From DASSUC01 sp035650075 (lineage in GTDB: Bacteria; Actinomycetota; Actinomycetes; Mycobacteriales; Micromonosporaceae): a stretch of 64,000 nt of DNA. The notes under the pieces are model-generated. The model saw only the letters and a list, made by a program, of their open reading frames with translations, was not told the origin of the DNA and did no database searches. Shown one piece after another: positions 42,743-52,377 of this stretch (positions are counted from its first letter, which is position 1; each line of letters begins with the position of its first letter). The position numbers were made by a program, and so were the translations under genes. The stretch is from positions 1 to 64,000 of the forward strand of contig DASRII010000216.1 in assembly GCA_035650075.1 (NCBI GenBank), read 5' to 3'.

Positions 42743-43956
42743 CTACCGAGGCGCACCGCACGGGCGTGCAGGTAGCGCTGTTGCGGCAGGCTGGTTGCCC
42801 GGTGCGCGGCCGCCAGGTACGCCTCGTGGGCCGCGGTCGGGTCGCCGGCCATCTCCAGCAGGTGCGCGCGGACCGCGTACAGCCGGTGGTCCTCGGCGAT
42901 CCGGTCGTCGGTGGCGAGCTTGCCAACCAGGTCGAGGCCGGCCGGGGCGCCGTGGACCATCGCCACCGCGACGGCGTGGTTCAGCGCTACCACGGGGTTG
43001 TCGGACATCCGCAGCAGCACCTCGTACAGCGCCAGGATCTGCGGCCAGTCGGTCTCCTCCGCGGTCGGTGCCTCGTCGTGCAGGGCGGCGATCGCCGCCT
43101 GCAGCTAGTACGGACCGGTAGCTCCACGCGGCAGCGCCTCGGAGACGAGGGCCACGCCTTCGGCGATCTGGTCGGCGTTCCACAGCCCGCGGTCCTGCTC
43201 GGCCATCGGAACCAGCGCGCCGTCCGGCCCGGTACGCGCCGCCCGCCGCGCGTCGGTCAGCAGCATGAGCGCGAGCAGCCCGGTCACCTCGCCGTCGTCG
43301 GGCAGCAGTCGGTGGACGAGCCGGGTCAGCCGGATCGCCTCGGCCGACAGCTCCCGGCGTTGCAGGTGCGGGCCGGACGTGGCGGCGTACCCCTCGTTGA
43401 AGATCAGGTAGAGCACGTGCAGGACGGCGGCCAGCCGGTCGGCGCGCTCGGCGGCCGGCGGCATACCGAACGGGATGCCGCTCTCCTTGATGCGCTGCTT
43501 GGCCCGGCTGATCCGGCGCGTCATGGTGGCCTCGGGTACGAGGAACGCGCGGGCGACCTCGGCCGTGCTCAGGCCACCGACCGCGCGCAGCGTGAGCGCG
43601 ATCTGCGAGGCCGGCGACAGCGCGGGATGGCAGCACATGAACAGCAGGACGAGCGTGTCGTCCGTGGCTGGAACCAGTTCCTGGTCGGGCAGCACCCAGC
43701 GGGCGACGGTGTCCTCCCGGCGCTGCCGGGCCTGCTCACTGCGCAGCAGGTCGGTCAGCCGGCGCGAGGCGACCGTGATCAGCCAGCCGCGTGGACTGTC
43801 CGGTACGCCCTCGGCCGGCCACTGCAGGGCACCGGCCAGCAGCGCCTCCTGTACCGCGTCCTCCGCGGTGTCGAAGTGGCCGTACCGACGTACCACCGCG
43901 CCGAGGACCTGCGGCGCGAGCTGGCGCAGCAGGTCCCCGACACCGTCCTCGTTCAC
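42739..43956 (-). pseudogene. ECF42-type sigma factor gene interrupted by an amber codon
   Basis: The frame codes for a sigma factor with region 2 (AEDAVQEALLAGALQWP, LLRSEQARQRRED) and region 4 (VPEATMTRRISRAKQRIKE), followed by the long helical C-terminal extension of the ECF42 group. After 283 residues, ending RGATGPY, a TAG (43105-43107) interrupts it. The same frame then continues as LQAAIAALHDEAPTAEETDW for 121 more residues. Homologues normally read GPYQLQAAIA here, so one C-to-T change of a CAG (Gln) codon explains the stop. It overlaps the DGPF/YCII gene by 4 bp. It may be truncated, a pseudogene or a sequencing error. Confidence 0.8.
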
Positions 43957-44354
43957 ACCCCGAGGTCCTCGATGCCGTCGATGACGGGCCGGATGTCCAC
44001 GTATTCCCCAGGCGCGTCAGGGTTGATCAGACCGGCGGCGATCTCGGTTGCGCGGTCGTAGCTCTCGCACTCGACGATCGTGTAGCCGGCCAGGACCTCC
44101 TGGGTCTCCGGATACGGCCCGTCGGTCACCACCGGAACCCGGTTCTCCAACTGGATCCGCCGGGCATGCACGGGCGCGCTCAGCCCCCGGGCGTCCACGA
44201 ACTCCCCGGAATCGATGAGCTTCTGGTGGTACGACCCCATGTACGCGTGCATCTTCGCGACGTCCTCCGCCGACATGGGCGGCTTGTCCGTGGGCTTGCC
44301 GGACAGCACGTCGTAGTCCTGCTGCGAGCCGTACAACATGATCATGTATTTCAT
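43953..44354 (-). CDS. YCII/DGPF domain protein
   Basis: A 133-residue protein with the YCII-related fold. It begins MKYMIMLYGSQQDY, has the VVTDGPYPETQEVLAGYTIVE motif (the DGPF signature as DGPY) and ends EYVDIRPVIDGIEDLGV. DGPF proteins are encoded next to ECF42 sigma factors across bacteria, and this start-to-stop arrangement with a 4-bp overlap is typical. The exact function is unknown. Confidence 0.88.
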   Translation of the reverse strand: MKYMIMLYGSQQDYDVLSGKPTDKPPMSAEDVAKMHAYMGSYHQKLIDSGEFVDARGLSAPVHARRIQLENRVPVVTDGPYPETQEVLAGYTIVECESYDRATEIAAGLINPDAPGEYVDIRPVIDGIEDLGV

Positions 44355-44399
44355 GACCTCTCCTCTCTGCTAACGGAGACGTCGAAGTCAGCGAGCGGA

Positions 44400-45320
44400 T
44401 CAGGACTTGGCCCAGCGGAGAATTTCGCCGGTGACCAGGTCGGGGACCTCCCGGTGAGGGAAATGGCCGATATCGTCGAGCATGTGCCATTCGTACCCGG
44501 CTACGACGTACCGGCCGGAGCCGAGAGCGGTACGCGGCAGGATCGCGGGGTCGACGGCGCCATGCAGCTGCAGCGTCGGCGTGATGATCGGCTTCTGCAG
44601 CAGCTTGACGAAGCGGTAGCCGTGCAGCCGCAGCACCGAGCGGAACGCCCACCGGTACGCCTCCAGCGCGCAGAACGACACCTGCGGGATCAGGAACGCC
44701 TCGCGGCATTTCGCGGCGTACTCGGCGAACGCAGGTGACCGCACCCACGCCGATCCACCCCAGCGCACGAGGAACTCCTCGATCGGCGCCGCGCCGTCCC
44801 GGGTCAGCACATGCTCGTACCGCGGGATCTGGAACTTCAGCATCGGGGCCGCCGCGGCGAGCTGTCCGCGTGGGTCGGCGAACACCGCCGCCCGGGCCCG
44901 CAGCGGGTGCGCGGCCGCGATCACCACGAGCCGGCGGACCAGCCGGGGGTGAAAGGCCGCGGTCGTCCAGGCGAGCATGCCGCCGTACCCGGTACCGACC
45001 AGCGTCGCCGACCGCTCGCCGAGGGCCCGGATCAGGCCCACCACGTCGGCCGCCATCGTGTAGCCGTCGTACCCCCGCGGCGGCTTGTCGCTGGCGCCGT
45101 ACCCGCGCAGGTCGACGGCTACCGCGCGGAACCCCGCGTCGGCGAGCGCACTCAGCTGCGCCTCCCATGCCCACCAGAACTCCGGGAAGCCGTGCAGGAA
45201 CAGGACCAGCGGCCCGGTCCCGGCCTCGACCGCGTGGAACCGGCTGCCGTTCGCGTTGACGAACCGGTGCGTCCACGGCCCGTCGAGCATCACGCATGCC
45301 TCGTCCACCCCGGTGTTCAC
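44400..45320 (-). CDS. Alpha/beta hydrolase (epoxide hydrolase-like) lacking the nucleophile
   Basis: A 306-residue alpha/beta hydrolase with the oxyanion-hole motif LFLHGFPEFWWAWEAQ, DLRGYGASDKP, and the terminal His motif DDIGHFPHREVP. At the nucleophile elbow, where relatives read VGHDWGG or a GxSxG, it reads LVGTGYGGMLAW, so the catalytic Asp/Ser position is Gly. Other triad positions look intact. The enzyme may be inactive or use another mechanism. The GTG at 45320 is my preferred start; frames from 45386 overlap the divergent gene. It runs in the same direction as the DGPF and sigma genes. Confidence 0.8.
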   Translation of the reverse strand: MNTGVDEACVMLDGPWTHRFVNANGSRFHAVEAGTGPLVLFLHGFPEFWWAWEAQLSALADAGFRAVAVDLRGYGASDKPPRGYDGYTMAADVVGLIRALGERSATLVGTGYGGMLAWTTAAFHPRLVRRLVVIAAAHPLRARAAVFADPRGQLAAAAPMLKFQIPRYEHVLTRDGAAPIEEFLVRWGGSAWVRSPAFAEYAAKCREAFLIPQVSFCALEAYRWAFRSVLRLHGYRFVKLLQKPIITPTLQLHGAVDPAILPRTALGSGRYVVAGYEWHMLDDIGHFPHREVPDLVTGEILRWAKS

Positions 45321-45357
45321 GGTGCTCAGCCTAAGGCCGCCCGGGTAGCCTCGGGTC

Positions 45358-46455
45358 ATGACCGCCCCCCGGCCCTTACCTTTCATCGACGTCTCTGGAT
45401 CACCTGGTCAGTGCGGTGCCGCGTACGGCGCGGCCGCCGCCGAGGTCATCGCTCGGAACGTCGAGGCGTACGACCGCCGCTTCGCGATCCAGGCCGGGCT
45501 CGACCGGGAGACCGTGTACGCGGCAGGTCGCGGCTACCGCGCGGCCACCGCGGAGCACCATCCCCGCATCGCGGAGATGCTCGACGCGGTCGCCGAGGGT
45601 GCCGGGGTACCGGTCGAGGCGATCTACGGGATCAATGCCCGTACCGAGCTGATCTACGCCGCGCTGAACAGCGAATGTACGTCGGTGGGCGTGCTCGGTA
45701 CCCACACCGCCTCCGGTCACCTGCTCCTCGGCCAGAACTGGGACTGGCATCCGGATCAGCGGGACACGATGGTCCTGTTGCGTACCACGGACGAGTACGG
45801 CCACGTGGTGCTGACGCTGACCGAGGCCGGCATGCTCGCCAAGACCGGGCTCAACTCGGCGGGCGTCGGACTCTGCGTGAACATGCTCGGCACGGATCGG
45901 GACGGGCTGGGCGCACCCGGTGTGCCGTACCACGTGATTTTGCGGGCGGCGCTCGACGCGGAGAGCTTGGCGCGGGCGTTGCGCGCGACGGTACGCCCGC
46001 CGCGCACATCCTCGATCAACCTGCTGCTCGGCCAGGTGGGCGACGGCGGCGGCGAGATCATCGACGTGGAGATCGCCCCCGGCGACGCGGGTTGGCTGCA
46101 CCCGGTCGACGGCGTCGTCACGCACGCGAACCACTTCGACACCGCGGTATCGATCTACGACACGATCAAGGACTGGGGCGGCTCGTCGCTGTTCCGGGCG
46201 GCCCGGGCGCGCCGGCTGCTTGCCGAACCGGCCGCCGCGGGCAAGGTGAGCGAAGAGGACCTCGCCATGGTGTTCCGGGACCATGCGAGCTTCCCGCTGT
46301 CGATCTGCCGCCACGTCGACGAGCGGGACGCGTACTACGACCGGTCGGAGAGCGTGTACTCGATCATCATCGACCTCGACGCCCGGCGCATGGCGATCGC
46401 GGCCGGCCCACCGTGCCGGGCCGAGTACGACTGGTTCGAGCTAGCGGCCCAATAG
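45358..46455 (+). CDS. C45 family acyltransferase/autoproteolytic peptidase
   Basis: A 365-residue protein of the acyl-CoA:6-aminopenicillanate acyltransferase-like (peptidase C45) family. The opening SGSPGQCGAAYGAA, the INARTEL segment, the nucleophile motif ALNSECTSVGV (Cys107) and LLGQNWDWH are all present. These enzymes cleave themselves before the Cys, which becomes the N-terminal nucleophile; they hydrolyse or transfer acyl groups of amides. The penicillin pathway is not implied. The last 15 bp overlap the 3' end of the convergent SARP gene. Confidence 0.85.
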   Translation: MTAPRPLPFIDVSGSPGQCGAAYGAAAAEVIARNVEAYDRRFAIQAGLDRETVYAAGRGYRAATAEHHPRIAEMLDAVAEGAGVPVEAIYGINARTELIYAALNSECTSVGVLGTHTASGHLLLGQNWDWHPDQRDTMVLLRTTDEYGHVVLTLTEAGMLAKTGLNSAGVGLCVNMLGTDRDGLGAPGVPYHVILRAALDAESLARALRATVRPPRTSSINLLLGQVGDGGGEIIDVEIAPGDAGWLHPVDGVVTHANHFDTAVSIYDTIKDWGGSSLFRAARARRLLAEPAAAGKVSEEDLAMVFRDHASFPLSICRHVDERDAYYDRSESVYSIIIDLDARRMAIAAGPPCRAEYDWFELAAQ

Positions 46456-49400
46456 CAGGCGGACGTGGTCTGCCATCGGCGCTCCGATGGCGGCGAACAG
46501 GGTCTCGGCCTGTTCGCGGTGCTCGTCGGCGTCGCGGCCGAGCGCGGACAGCGCCCGCCAGAGCACCAGGTGCGTCCGGGCCTGCCCGAGCCGGTGGCCG
46601 GTCGCGGTGTGGCCGGCCAGCGCCTGGTCGGCCCGTTCGGCGGCCGACCAGGGTTCGCCGCGGCGGAGCTGGATCGCGGCCAGCGTGGTCAGCGCGTTGG
46701 CGTCGAGCATCCGGTACCCGCGCTTGCGGGTGGTGGCCAGCGCCTCCTCGGCGTACGCGGCCGCCCGGTCGAGCTGGCCCGCTGACAGCAACCCGCCGGC
46801 CAGCATGATCGAGACCTCGGCTTCCACATAGGAGTCGGTGGCCTCCCGAGCCAGCACGACCGCCCGCCGGTAGCCGATGACCGCCGCCTCGAGATCGCCG
46901 ACGTGGTGATGGATCGTGGCCTCCGCCGCCAGCGCGTCGGCCTCGAACCGCCGATCGCCGATGTCGCGGGCGGCGGCCACCGCGGTCCGGACGAGCTCGT
47001 TCGCCTCGGCGTACCGGCCAGCCTCCCGGTGCACGTCGGCGAGCGCGCGGATCGCGTCGGCCTCCCCGACCCGGTCGCCGACCTCCTGGTGCAGGTGCAG
47101 CGCGCGGGTGAGCACGTTCGACGCGTCGTCGAGCCGCCCGAGCGCGCGGTACGCCTCGCCCAGCCCGGCGAGCGTCCTGGCCTCGCTGCTCAGCGAGCCC
47201 TGCTCCTGGTACAGCGAGATGGCCTGCTCGAGGTGGTCGGCGGCCTGCTGGAGCTGGCCGAGTCCCCAGTAGACGAGACCGAGGTTGCCCAGCTGGATCG
47301 CCTGGCCGAGAAGCCGCCCGGTCTGCCCCCCGACGGCGAGCGCCGCGGTGTACCGGTCGGCGGCCTCGCGCAGCTCACCGAGGCTCCAGTGCACGTTGCC
47401 GAGGTTGCCCAGCGTCGTGGACTCGCCCTCGGCCCAGCCGGCCCGCCGGGTCAGCTCGAGCGTGCGGCGGTACGCGTCGATCGCGTCCTGGTGCTCCCCC
47501 TGGATCCAGTGCAGGGTGGCGAGACCCAGTTGGGAGGCCGCCTGGGCCCGGACGTTGCCCTCCCGTTCGGCGGCTGCCAGGCCGGCCGCGGCGACCGCCG
47601 TACCGTCCACTGTGTACATCCGCAGGTACAGGTAACCGCGCAGCCCGTCGGCCAGCCGCCAGGCGGCCTCGGGTGGTCCGCGCCGGGCGGCGTGGCCGAC
47701 CGCGCTGACCAGGTTCGATCGCTCGGCGTCGAGCCAGCCCGACGCCTGCGCGGTGTCCGTGAAGTCGACGGTCGGGTGCGCGCTACAGGCATCCGACAGC
47801 GGCAGGCGCAGGATCTGCGGGTAGACCCGGCGGGCCGCGCCGTCGATGCCGTGCAGGTAGAAGTCGTACAGCCGGGCGAGGGCGGCGGTCCGGTCGCGCT
47901 CGTCGTCCTCGGTGGCGGCCCGGTCGGCCGCGTACCGGCGCAGCAGATCGTGAAAGGCGTACCGGCCGGGCGCGTGCTCCTCGATCAGGTGCGCGGCCGC
48001 CAACCGGTCGAGCAGCTGGGCCGCCTGCGCGGTCGGCAGATCGGCCAGCGCCGCGGCGGCCGGTACGCCGATGTCCGCCCCCGGAGTCGGGCCCAGCAGG
48101 CGGAAGAGCCGCCGGGCGTCGGCGGTCAGGGCCGCGTAGGAGTGGTCGAACGCGACCCGGACCCCGGCGTGCGGATCCCCGTCGACCTGCAGTGCGGCGA
48201 GCCGGTCGCCGGCCGCCAGCTCCTCGGCGTACCGGGCGATCGTGACCAGCGGGCGGGCGGTCAGGTTGGCCGCGGCGATCCGCAGCGCCAGCGGCAGGTG
48301 GCCGCACAGCTCGGCCAGCTGGGCGGCGGCCGACTCCTCGCGGTCGACCCGGCCCGCCCCGGTGAGGTGGGCCAGCAGCGTGCGCGCCTCGGCCGGCGAC
48401 AGGACGTCTAGCGGCAGGCCGACGGCACCGTCGCGAGCCACGAGCCCGCCGAGCTTGTCGCGGCTGGTGACCAGGACGAGGCAGCCCGGGCTGCCGGGGA
48501 GCAGCGGGCGGACCTGGTCGGGATGGCCGGCGTTGTCCAGCAGCACCAGGACCCGCCGTTCGGCGAGCACGCTGCGGTACAGCCCAGCGGCGTCCTCGGC
48601 GCCGGCGGGAACCTCGTCGGCCGGTACGCCCAGCGCCGGCAGGAAGCGGGCGAGCGCGTCGACGGGGCGCAGCGGTGAGCCGGCGGCGTAGCCGCGCAGG
48701 TTCACGTACAGCTGGCCGTCGGGGAACTGGTCGCGGACGCGGTGCGCCCAGTGCACGGCCAGCGCGGTCTTGCCGACGCCCGCGGTACCGGCGATCGTCG
48801 AGACCACCAGTGCGCCGCCGCGATCCAGCAGCGCGTCGAGCCGCTCGAGGTCGGCGTCGCGACCGGTGAAACCCGCGATGTCGGGCGGGAGTTGGGCCGG
48901 AACGACCGGGCGTGGGCGACCGGTGCCGGTCCGCGCCACGGAAAGGTCGTCGTCCAGTACCGCCCGATGCAGCTCACGCAGTTCGGGACCGGGCTCGAGG
49001 CCGAGCTCGTCGACGAGTAGCTGGCGCGCGCGGCCATAGGCGGCCAGTGCCTCGGCCCGACGACCACACCGGTAGAGGGCCTGCATCAGCTGCCCGTGCA
49101 ACCGTTCCCGCAGCGGGTACTCGGTCACGAGCGTGGCGACCTCGGTCACCACCTCGGCGTGCTGCCGCAGCTCCAGTCGCGCGCTGAGCCGGTCCTCGGT
49201 CGCGGTCAGCCGGCGCTGTTCGAGCCGGGCCGCCTCGGCCGCCACGGTCCGGGCCGGCGGTACGTCGGCCAATGGCGCGCCCTGCCAGAGCGCCAACCCA
49301 TCGGTCAACTGGGCCACTGCCCGTTCCAGCCGGCCCTCGACGAGGCCCCGCCGGCCGGACTCGGCCAATCGCTCGAACACCTTGGCGTCGATCTCGCCGT

Positions 49401-49683
49401 CGTCGACGACCAGCTCGTACCCTCGGCCGCGGGTGACCAACGGCCCGTCCCGCCGGCTGCCGAGCACCCGGCGTAGCCGCATGACGTAGTCCTGGACGGC
49501 GCCGACCGCCGCCCGTGGCGGGCGCTCGCCCCAGATCTCGTCCACCAGCCGCTCGGTACCGACGACATGCCCGGCCTCGGCCAACAGGATGGCCAGCACC
49601 ACTCGCTGTTGTGCCGCGCGGATCGGTGACCAGGCCGCACCGTCCCACACCCGCAACGGTCCGAGTACTCGAAACCGTATCAA
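46441..49683 (-). CDS. AfsR-like SARP regulator with NB-ARC and TPR domains
   Basis: About 1080 residues. The N-terminus has the OmpR-like winged helix (FRVLGPLRVWDG, RVVLAILLAEAGHVV, VQDYVMRLRRVLG), then the bacterial transcriptional-activation domain to about residue 250. An NB-ARC ATPase follows with Walker A GTAGVGKTALAVHWA and the sensor-like LVLVTSRD. Many TPR repeats fill the C-terminal half (for example LGNLGNVHWSLGELREAADRY). This is the AfsR architecture, a regulator of secondary metabolism. I prefer the TTG at 49683, where the domain starts; a GTG at 49758 would place the 11-bp repeats inside the gene. Confidence 0.87.
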   Translation of the reverse strand: MIRFRVLGPLRVWDGAAWSPIRAAQQRVVLAILLAEAGHVVGTERLVDEIWGERPPRAAVGAVQDYVMRLRRVLGSRRDGPLVTRGRGYELVVDDGEIDAKVFERLAESGRRGLVEGRLERAVAQLTDGLALWQGAPLADVPPARTVAAEAARLEQRRLTATEDRLSARLELRQHAEVVTEVATLVTEYPLRERLHGQLMQALYRCGRRAEALAAYGRARQLLVDELGLEPGPELRELHRAVLDDDLSVARTGTGRPRPVVPAQLPPDIAGFTGRDADLERLDALLDRGGALVVSTIAGTAGVGKTALAVHWAHRVRDQFPDGQLYVNLRGYAAGSPLRPVDALARFLPALGVPADEVPAGAEDAAGLYRSVLAERRVLVLLDNAGHPDQVRPLLPGSPGCLVLVTSRDKLGGLVARDGAVGLPLDVLSPAEARTLLAHLTGAGRVDREESAAAQLAELCGHLPLALRIAAANLTARPLVTIARYAEELAAGDRLAALQVDGDPHAGVRVAFDHSYAALTADARRLFRLLGPTPGADIGVPAAAALADLPTAQAAQLLDRLAAAHLIEEHAPGRYAFHDLLRRYAADRAATEDDERDRTAALARLYDFYLHGIDGAARRVYPQILRLPLSDACSAHPTVDFTDTAQASGWLDAERSNLVSAVGHAARRGPPEAAWRLADGLRGYLYLRMYTVDGTAVAAAGLAAAEREGNVRAQAASQLGLATLHWIQGEHQDAIDAYRRTLELTRRAGWAEGESTTLGNLGNVHWSLGELREAADRYTAALAVGGQTGRLLGQAIQLGNLGLVYWGLGQLQQAADHLEQAISLYQEQGSLSSEARTLAGLGEAYRALGRLDDASNVLTRALHLHQEVGDRVGEADAIRALADVHREAGRYAEANELVRTAVAAARDIGDRRFEADALAAEATIHHHVGDLEAAVIGYRRAVVLAREATDSYVEAEVSIMLAGGLLSAGQLDRAAAYAEEALATTRKRGYRMLDANALTTLAAIQLRRGEPWSAAERADQALAGHTATGHRLGQARTHLVLWRALSALGRDADEHREQAETLFAAIGAPMADHVRLLLGR

Positions 49684-49719
49684 GTCAGTCCCATCCCGGA
49701 CCGGTGCTCGGCCACCCCC

Positions 49720-49752
49720 CAACTGAGCACCAACTGAGCGCCAGCCTAGCGC
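49720..49752. promoter_or_regulatory. Three 11-bp direct repeats in the SARP/LuxR divergent promoter
   Basis: The units CAACTGAGCAC, CAACTGAGCGC and CAGCCTAGCGC are head to tail with an exact 11-bp period; the second and third share 8 of 11 bases. SARP proteins bind direct repeats spaced by one helical turn (11 bp), so this fits a SARP operator, perhaps autoregulatory. Confidence 0.55.
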
Positions 49753-49773
49753 GCTCACTTAGCGTCGACATCG

Positions 49774-52338
49774 ATGGAAAGAGTCTGGCCTCCTCTGCTC
49801 GAGCGCGAGGAGCAACTGCGGACCATCGAGGCGGGGTTCGCCGCGGCGAACCAGGCGGGGGTGGTTCTCCTCGGCACGCCGGGTATCGGGAAGACCCGGC
49901 TGGCGAGGTCGGTGTCGGCGCGCTTCGATGCGGCCGGTCACCGTACGGGTTGGGTGAGCGGTAGCCGGAGCGCGGCATCGGTACCGTTCGGCGCGATGTC
50001 GCACCTGCTGCCGGAGAAGTGGCCGAGCGGCGCGGACCGGGTGGCGACATTGCGTGCGGTTGTCGAGCAGGTGGCGGCCTGGGGTGGCCGGCAGCAGGGG
50101 GTTCTGTGCGTCGACGACGCCCACCTGCTCGACGATGGTTCGGCTACCGCGGTCAGCCATTTGGCCGTGCAGGGTGCGGCGTACATCGTGCTGACGATCG
50201 ACGACACCGCACCCGTGGCGGATGCCCTCGTCGCGTTGTGGAAGGACGGGGTGGCGCGGCAGGTACCGCTTCGGCCACTGTCGCCGGCCGCCGTCGATGA
50301 GCTGGTGGACCGCGCGCTGGGCGGTCCGCTCGACGGGCTGACGCGGCGGTGGCTGCACACCGCGGCGGCCGGGAACCCGATGGTGCTCCTCGAGCTCATC
50401 CAGGCCGGCGTGGAGACCGGGACGCTGCGCCGGCAGTACGGCGTATGGCGGCAGCACGGTACTCCGCTCGGCACGCCACGGCTGGCCCAGTTGATGGCCG
50501 ATCGGCTGGCCGGGCTCGATCCGGCCGCGTACGCCGTGCTGGAACTGGTCGCCTGTGCCGAACCGGTACCGCTGTGGCTGGTCGCCCGCCTGTTCGGCGG
50601 CGTGGCGGTGGCGACCGCGGAGTCCGCCGGCCTCGTCCGCGTCGACGGCGCGGTACTGCGTACCGCCCAGCCACTGTGCGCCGCGGTGGTGCGCACGACG
50701 CTGCCGGCGAGCCGGGCGAGCGAGATCTACCAGCGGCTCCTTGCCGAACTGTCCGATGTGGACAGTGTGGATCCGCTGCTGGCGGCGCGATGGCAGCTCG
50801 CGGCCGGCCGGATCGACCGACCCGACGTGCTGTTGCCGGGCGCGCGGCTGGCGTACCGGCGGTGCGAGCTGGACCTCGCGGAGCGGCTCGCGCGGTCCGT
50901 CGACAGTGGACGGTCGGACCTACTGCTCGCCAAGGTCCTCGAGCGGCGCGGGAACGGTACCGCGGCCGCCGAGGCCCTGCCGCCGCAACCGGACGACGGC
51001 GATCCCGAACTCGCCGACTGGGCGGTGACGAGGGCGACGATCGCGTACTGGGGTCAGGGTCAGGTGGGACACGCCGAGCAGGCGCTGGACCTGGCGGCCA
51101 ACCACCCGATGGCCGAAGCCTGCCGTGCGGCCGTGCGCCTGTTCGACGGCCGTTGCGACGAGGCGTTGGCCCTGGCCTTAGGAGTTTCTTGGGTTGGATC
51201 TGCGCCGACCGAAGGTCCAGGCGCCTTGGCTAGCTCACGGTTCGATGTGGCTTCCGATGTGGCCGCGGTCGCCGCCGGCCTGCTCGGTCGGCCGGAGGAG
51301 TTGCGGCGCGGCCGGGCCGGGTACGGCGCCTGCCTGGGGTTGCTTGCCGTGGCCGGACCCGACGAAGCGGGCCCGCTGGCCGAGGACGGGTACCGGTCAG
51401 CCGTCTCCGCGGAGCGCCCCGCGCCGGTCGTCGGCGGCTGGGCGGCTCTGCGCGGCCTGTGTGCCCTCGCCCGCGGCCGGGCAGTCGGCGCGGTCCGCTG
51501 CCTGACCGAAGCGGTGGCCCTGATGGCGGATCAGAACGCGTATCGCCTGGTCCGCCCGACGATGTCCGCGCTGGCCGGAGCCATGGCCCTGACCGGTGAC
51601 GCCGACGAGGCGATCGCCTGGCTCGCGCGCGCCGAGGCGGCCCCGCCGGCCGGTCGGCTGCTCAGCGCCTGGGAGGAACTGGACCGGGCCTGGGTGCTCG
51701 CCGCGATCGGCGACCTCACCCGCGCCCGGGACCGCGCCCTGTCAGCCGCTGAGCAGGCCGCGGCCACTCGCCAGCCGGCATTCGAGGCCCGGGCGCTCTA
51801 CGACGCCGCCCGGCTGGGCGCGGCCCGTGCCGTCCACGCCCGCCTGGCCGAGCTGGCGGCGTCGACGAGCGGCCCGGTCGTACCCCTCTACGCCCGGGCC
51901 GCCGGCGCTCTGATGACCGGGGACTCGACGGCGCTGGAGCGGGCCGCCACGGCGTTCCACGATCTCGGCTTCGCCCTCCACGCGGCCGAAGCCTGCGCGA
52001 CCGCGGCTCGCGAGCAGGCGCGTCTGGGTCGACCGAACCGAGCCGCGCAGCTCGCCGAGCGCATGACGGCGTACCTCGGCGAGTGCGAGGTCACCGCTAC
52101 TCCACTGCTGTCCGGTCGGCGAATCTCGACACTCACCTCGCGGGAACGGGAGGTAGCGATGCTCGCCCGCCAACACAGCAGCCGCGAGATCGCCAACCGG
52201 CTCGGCCTGGCCCTCAACACCGTGAACAACTACCTGGCCAGGGCGTACCTCAAGCTCGGCGTGACGAGCCGACGCGAGCTGGCGGCTGTCATCGAGATAG
52301 ACGGACCGCGGGTAGTACGCCCCTTATCACCTAGTTAG
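49774..52338 (+). CDS. LuxR family regulator, LAL type (ATPase plus HTH)
   Basis: An 854-residue large ATP-binding LuxR regulator. Walker A is GTPGIGKTRLARS near residue 34, Walker B GVLCVDDAHLLDD near residue 110, and the LuxR helix-turn-helix lies at the C-terminus (LTSREREVAMLARQHSSREIANRLGL). The middle is a helical TPR-like region. It contains two rare TTA leucine codons (51178-51180 and 52324-52326), which in streptomycetes make translation depend on the bldA tRNA. It is divergent from the SARP gene. Confidence 0.88.
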   Translation: MERVWPPLLEREEQLRTIEAGFAAANQAGVVLLGTPGIGKTRLARSVSARFDAAGHRTGWVSGSRSAASVPFGAMSHLLPEKWPSGADRVATLRAVVEQVAAWGGRQQGVLCVDDAHLLDDGSATAVSHLAVQGAAYIVLTIDDTAPVADALVALWKDGVARQVPLRPLSPAAVDELVDRALGGPLDGLTRRWLHTAAAGNPMVLLELIQAGVETGTLRRQYGVWRQHGTPLGTPRLAQLMADRLAGLDPAAYAVLELVACAEPVPLWLVARLFGGVAVATAESAGLVRVDGAVLRTAQPLCAAVVRTTLPASRASEIYQRLLAELSDVDSVDPLLAARWQLAAGRIDRPDVLLPGARLAYRRCELDLAERLARSVDSGRSDLLLAKVLERRGNGTAAAEALPPQPDDGDPELADWAVTRATIAYWGQGQVGHAEQALDLAANHPMAEACRAAVRLFDGRCDEALALALGVSWVGSAPTEGPGALASSRFDVASDVAAVAAGLLGRPEELRRGRAGYGACLGLLAVAGPDEAGPLAEDGYRSAVSAERPAPVVGGWAALRGLCALARGRAVGAVRCLTEAVALMADQNAYRLVRPTMSALAGAMALTGDADEAIAWLARAEAAPPAGRLLSAWEELDRAWVLAAIGDLTRARDRALSAAEQAAATRQPAFEARALYDAARLGAARAVHARLAELAASTSGPVVPLYARAAGALMTGDSTALERAATAFHDLGFALHAAEACATAAREQARLGRPNRAAQLAERMTAYLGECEVTATPLLSGRRISTLTSREREVAMLARQHSSREIANRLGLALNTVNNYLARAYLKLGVTSRRELAAVIEIDGPRVVRPLSPS

Positions 52339-52377
52339 GGTGATGAGCACCTTTCGTTCGGCCGGTTGGCTGTACGC

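Noticed and set aside
51170..51245. Suspected frameshift in the LAL regulator at an AT-richer stretch
   Set aside because: The frame stays open and the TPR-like helical pattern continues on both sides; only the TTA codon is unusual.
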